Shown here: positions 6,709 through 12,079 of the stretch, piece after piece
How the letters are laid out: each line of letters opens with the position of its first letter
How positions within the stretch are numbered: the stretch's first letter is position 1
Assembly: GCA_017861495.1 (NCBI GenBank)
Contig: JAGFXW010000048.1
Location: 1 to 12,079 of the forward strand
From: Bacillota bacterium
Lineage (GTDB): Bacteria > Bacillota_C > Negativicutes > CTSoil-072
Direction: 5' to 3'
DNA length: 12,079 nucleotides
Position numbers and translations under genes: made by a program
Notes under the pieces: generated by a model
Told to the model about the DNA's origin: nothing
Databases searched by the model: none
Seen by the model: only the letters and a program-made list of their open reading frames with translations

Positions 6709-6738
6709 CCCTGCATCCTCCGTCAAGAGATTACAGGG
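6709..6738 (-). promoter_or_regulatory. Leader hairpin before the lyase operon (terminator or attenuator)
   Basis: Arms 6709-6720 and 6727-6738 flank a 6-nt loop. In the minus-strand transcript they give a 12-bp stem with one mismatch and two G-U pairs (CCCUG..CUC with GAG..CAGGG), followed by CUUCUUGUU and then the Shine-Dalgarno of the small subunit. It could end transcripts of the upstream flavin oxidoreductase gene or act as an attenuator for the lyase genes. No regulator-binding or riboswitch class is recognisable. Confidence 0.45.
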
Positions 6739-6817
6739 ATCTTTTGATTATCATCATGGGCAGAATTCTAATTACGCTTCCAACAATATTGTAACACAAT
6801 ATCCATAGTTGATGCGC

Positions 6818-7903
6818 TTAACGACGATTTAACACACATACATTGCCTTGCGGGGAACGGCATTGATTGCAATAAATGCATTTAGACGGCGATGTATCGC
6901 CATTTTTCCATTGCTTGATTAAATACGGATTCGCCAACAGCGGCCTGGACATCGCAACATATTCAATCGGCGTTTCCGCCAAAATAGCGCTAACCACCTC
7001 AAAAGTCCTTACGCCGCCAATTAAAATAACCGGCACGTTGGTTTTTTCCGCCACTTGTACGGCATAGCGTTTAAAATAAGCTTCCTTTTCGGCTGAATCG
7101 ATATTCGGCCGAAAATTGCATAATTCTTTTGCCGCCCGGATCCCACCGCTCACCTCAATTGCATCGATGCCTCTTTTCGCTAACTCGGTACAGACGTATA
7201 AACAATCACTAAACTCCATACCGCCAGGAACAAAATCCTCCGAATTAATTTTAATCAACACCGCATAATCCCGGCCGACCCGCTTGCGGATTGCCTCGTA
7301 GACCTCCATAATGATCCGTGCCCGGTTTTCAATCGGACCGCCATATTCGTCCTGCCGTTTATTGTGTAACGGACTTAGCCACTGGCTCATTAAATAGCCA
7401 TGGGCAGCATGGATTTCGACGCCGTCAAACCCACCTTGTTTGGCTCGATACGCTGCATCGGCAAATTCCGTTACTAGTTTTCGAATATCGTCCTTGCTCA
7501 TTTCTTTCGGAACCACACCGGTTCCAATTTCCGGAACTGCAGACGGACCCCAAATCACACGTTGTTCCGGTTTAAAGGTAGTCGCAGATCCGCCATATGC
7601 CAGTTGTAGTACAATGCTGCTTCCATACGAATGTACCATAGCTGTTAACCGGCGATAATCCTCTATAAAAGAATCGTCACAGGCGCCGATCATCCCCGGA
7701 TTTGGCTGTTCCTCCCTACTGACGAAAGCATAGCTGGTGATAATAAGACCAACTTCTCCTTCGGCTAATGCACGGTATACATTGAATAAGCGTTCTGTGA
7801 TATGCCCCTTTTCATCTGCCATGTTTTCCCATGTAGCGCTCCTGACAAAACGGTTTTTCAATTTCATATTGTTGATTACCGTAGCATCAAATAAATTCTT
7901 CAT
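6818..7903 (-). CDS. Old yellow enzyme family NADH:flavin oxidoreductase
   Basis: A 361-residue single-domain TIM-barrel flavoenzyme of the OYE/FadH barrel family, which reduces activated C=C bonds with FMN and a nicotinamide. FMN and substrate motifs are in place: KNRFVRSATWE (16-26), a Gln in VLQLAYGG (98-105), and GFDGVEIHAAHGYLMSQWLS (158-177), with the His165/His168 pair plus Tyr170. ILIGGVR (293-299) and AMSRPLLANP (317-326) hold the FMN phosphate. It ends soon after a cysteine cluster at 342, 345, 348 and 356. FadH-type enzymes bind a 4Fe-4S cluster at this point with different spacing and then continue into a second flavin domain; that domain is absent here. The ATG at 7903 has GGGAGG eight nt upstream; an in-frame start at 7921 lacks this. 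The physiological substrate is unknown. Confidence 0.88.
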   Translation of the reverse strand: MKNLFDATVINNMKLKNRFVRSATWENMADEKGHITERLFNVYRALAEGEVGLIITSYAFVSREEQPNPGMIGACDDSFIEDYRRLTAMVHSYGSSIVLQLAYGGSATTFKPEQRVIWGPSAVPEIGTGVVPKEMSKDDIRKLVTEFADAAYRAKQGGFDGVEIHAAHGYLMSQWLSPLHNKRQDEYGGPIENRARIIMEVYEAIRKRVGRDYAVLIKINSEDFVPGGMEFSDCLYVCTELAKRGIDAIEVSGGIRAAKELCNFRPNIDSAEKEAYFKRYAVQVAEKTNVPVILIGGVRTFEVVSAILAETPIEYVAMSRPLLANPYLIKQWKNGDTSPSKCIYCNQCRSPQGNVCVLNRR

Positions 7904-7967
7904 AGAATCCTCCCGCAACAATAGACATTACGCGTTAATTTTGTATTTTTGCCCTACGATCAACACA

Positions 7968-8582
7968 CTATCTGCGAAGGGCATAATGTTCGACCAAATT
8001 GCCCAACAGATCTGTGGCAATTTCATTTTGCCCGCCTCGCGGCACAATGATATCAGCATAACGTTTCGAAGGTTCGACAAACGCGTCATGCATTGGCTTT
8101 ACAGTAGACAGATAGCGCTTGATTGTATTCTCGAACGTGCTGCCACGCTCTTTGATATCCCTTTCGATACGGCGTATCAAACGAACGTCAGGGTCGGCAT
8201 CGACGAAGATCTTAAAATCTAATATGGAGCATAGTTCAGGAATTGCCAAGACAAGGATCCCTTCTAAAATTGCTACCGATTTAGGCGACAGCGGTGTAGT
8301 TTTATCCGTGCGGCTATGAATGCTGTAATCATAGGACGGAACTTCGATCGGCAATCCCTGCCGCAATTGGTTTAAATGGGCTATTAGCAATTGACTGTCA
8401 AATGCATTCGGGTGGTCCAGGTTTTCTTTTTCCCGTTCTTCAAGCGTCATGTGCGAGCGGTCCATGTAGTACCAATCTTGTGATAGGTAGGCAACATTTT
8501 CTTGGCCGAACCGTTCCGCAATCGTGCGGGCCACTGTTGTTTTCCCTGCTCCCGATCCCCCCGCAATACCGACGATGATCAC
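7968..8582 (-). CDS. udk: Uridine kinase
   Basis: A 204-residue P-loop kinase that phosphorylates uridine and cytidine to UMP and CMP in the pyrimidine salvage pathway, in the cytoplasm. Walker A GGSGAGKT is at 8-15, SQDWYY (34-39) carries the catalytic Asp, NLDHPNAFD (54-62) and YDYSIHSR (84-91) form the nucleoside pocket, EGIL (107-110) follows strand 4, and RRIERDIKERG (137-147) is the lid. Length fits the family. I chose the GTG at 8582 because GGGGGTG lies six nt upstream and the protein then starts, as usual, just before the P-loop. An ATG at 8630 would add 16 residues but has only a weak ribosome site. It is 162 nt downstream of the pyruvate oxidoreductase stop, beyond a terminator, so it is probably expressed separately. 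Confidence 0.9.
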   Translation of the reverse strand: MIIVGIAGGSGAGKTTVARTIAERFGQENVAYLSQDWYYMDRSHMTLEEREKENLDHPNAFDSQLLIAHLNQLRQGLPIEVPSYDYSIHSRTDKTTPLSPKSVAILEGILVLAIPELCSILDFKIFVDADPDVRLIRRIERDIKERGSTFENTIKRYLSTVKPMHDAFVEPSKRYADIIVPRGGQNEIATDLLGNLVEHYALRR

Positions 8583-8682
8583 AATCTGCACCCCCAATAA
8601 ATAAGATACGCAATGCGCCAACCTCTTCATTTTATTTTCAACCCGGTTCGTTACTATAACTCAAAACATGGTACCGTTTCTG

Positions 8683-8738
8683 CAATACAAAACCTCCGTT
8701 ATCGGGCCTGATCACCGGATAATAGAGGTTTTGTATTG
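8683..8738. terminator. Bidirectional-type intrinsic terminator after the pyruvate oxidoreductase gene
   Basis: Perfect 14-bp arms at 8683-8696 and 8725-8738 (CAATACAAAACCTC and its complement) begin seven nt past the stop codon. The inner part can pair further (TTATC/GATAA). An A-run on one side and a T-run on the other, outside the CCTC/GAGG core, give a usable U-tract in either direction. It separates the pyruvate oxidoreductase transcript from udk. Confidence 0.7.
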
Positions 8739-8744
8739 TTTGCG

Positions 8745-12079
<3,335 letters not shown>

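Noticed and set aside
6685..6730. TTGACG with a box 17 bp downstream as a promoter for the lyase genes
   Set aside because: The -10 would be TGTTAA and the start site would fall on the ribosome binding site, leaving almost no leader.

Overview
The window comes from a strictly anaerobic Firmicute. Negativicutes (Sporomusa/Pelosinus-like) is my best guess, from the style of the proteins and from the ferredoxin-linked metabolism: a pyruvate:ferredoxin oxidoreductase, a DUF362 protein and a nitroreductase, each carrying two 4Fe-4S motifs. The taxon is inference; there is no rRNA or other marker. Every supported gene is on the minus strand, so transcription runs from position 12079 towards position 1.

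Right to left, in the direction of transcription: (1) 12079-8745 is a gene for pyruvate:ferredoxin (flavodoxin) oxidoreductase, cut by the window edge at its 5' end. It is broken at about 11733-11745, where roughly 113 nt of conserved sequence is missing and the frame changes. A strong hairpin terminator follows. (2) Uridine kinase (udk) and an old-yellow-enzyme type flavin oxidoreductase follow. (3) Next is a two-gene UxaA-type lyase (small SAF-domain subunit, then large subunit). The large-subunit Shine-Dalgarno overlaps the small-subunit stop codon, so the pair is probably translationally coupled. (4) Then come a DUF362 Fe-S protein, a 99-residue hypothetical with a very acidic tail, and a ferredoxin-nitroreductase fusion, ending at a terminator-like hairpin at 2614-2682. 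(5) A MurG-like glycosyltransferase follows with its own sigma-A-type promoter, then a secreted repeat protein with a hairpin about 85 nt downstream. (6) At the left edge a good promoter (250-278) points at an open but unrecognised frame running off position 1.

Most genes look like independent short transcription units rather than one pathway. The uxaA pair is the only pair that clearly works as one enzyme. The redox enzymes fit a cell that handles low-potential electrons through ferredoxin and flavins, but no dedicated regulator or transporter is present to name a substrate for the lyase or the oxidoreductases.

I see no CRISPR array, tRNA, rRNA, insertion sequence, prophage gene or clear defence system. 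The observation most worth checking is the disrupted pyruvate:ferredoxin oxidoreductase gene, which is either a real lesion in a central enzyme or an assembly error.
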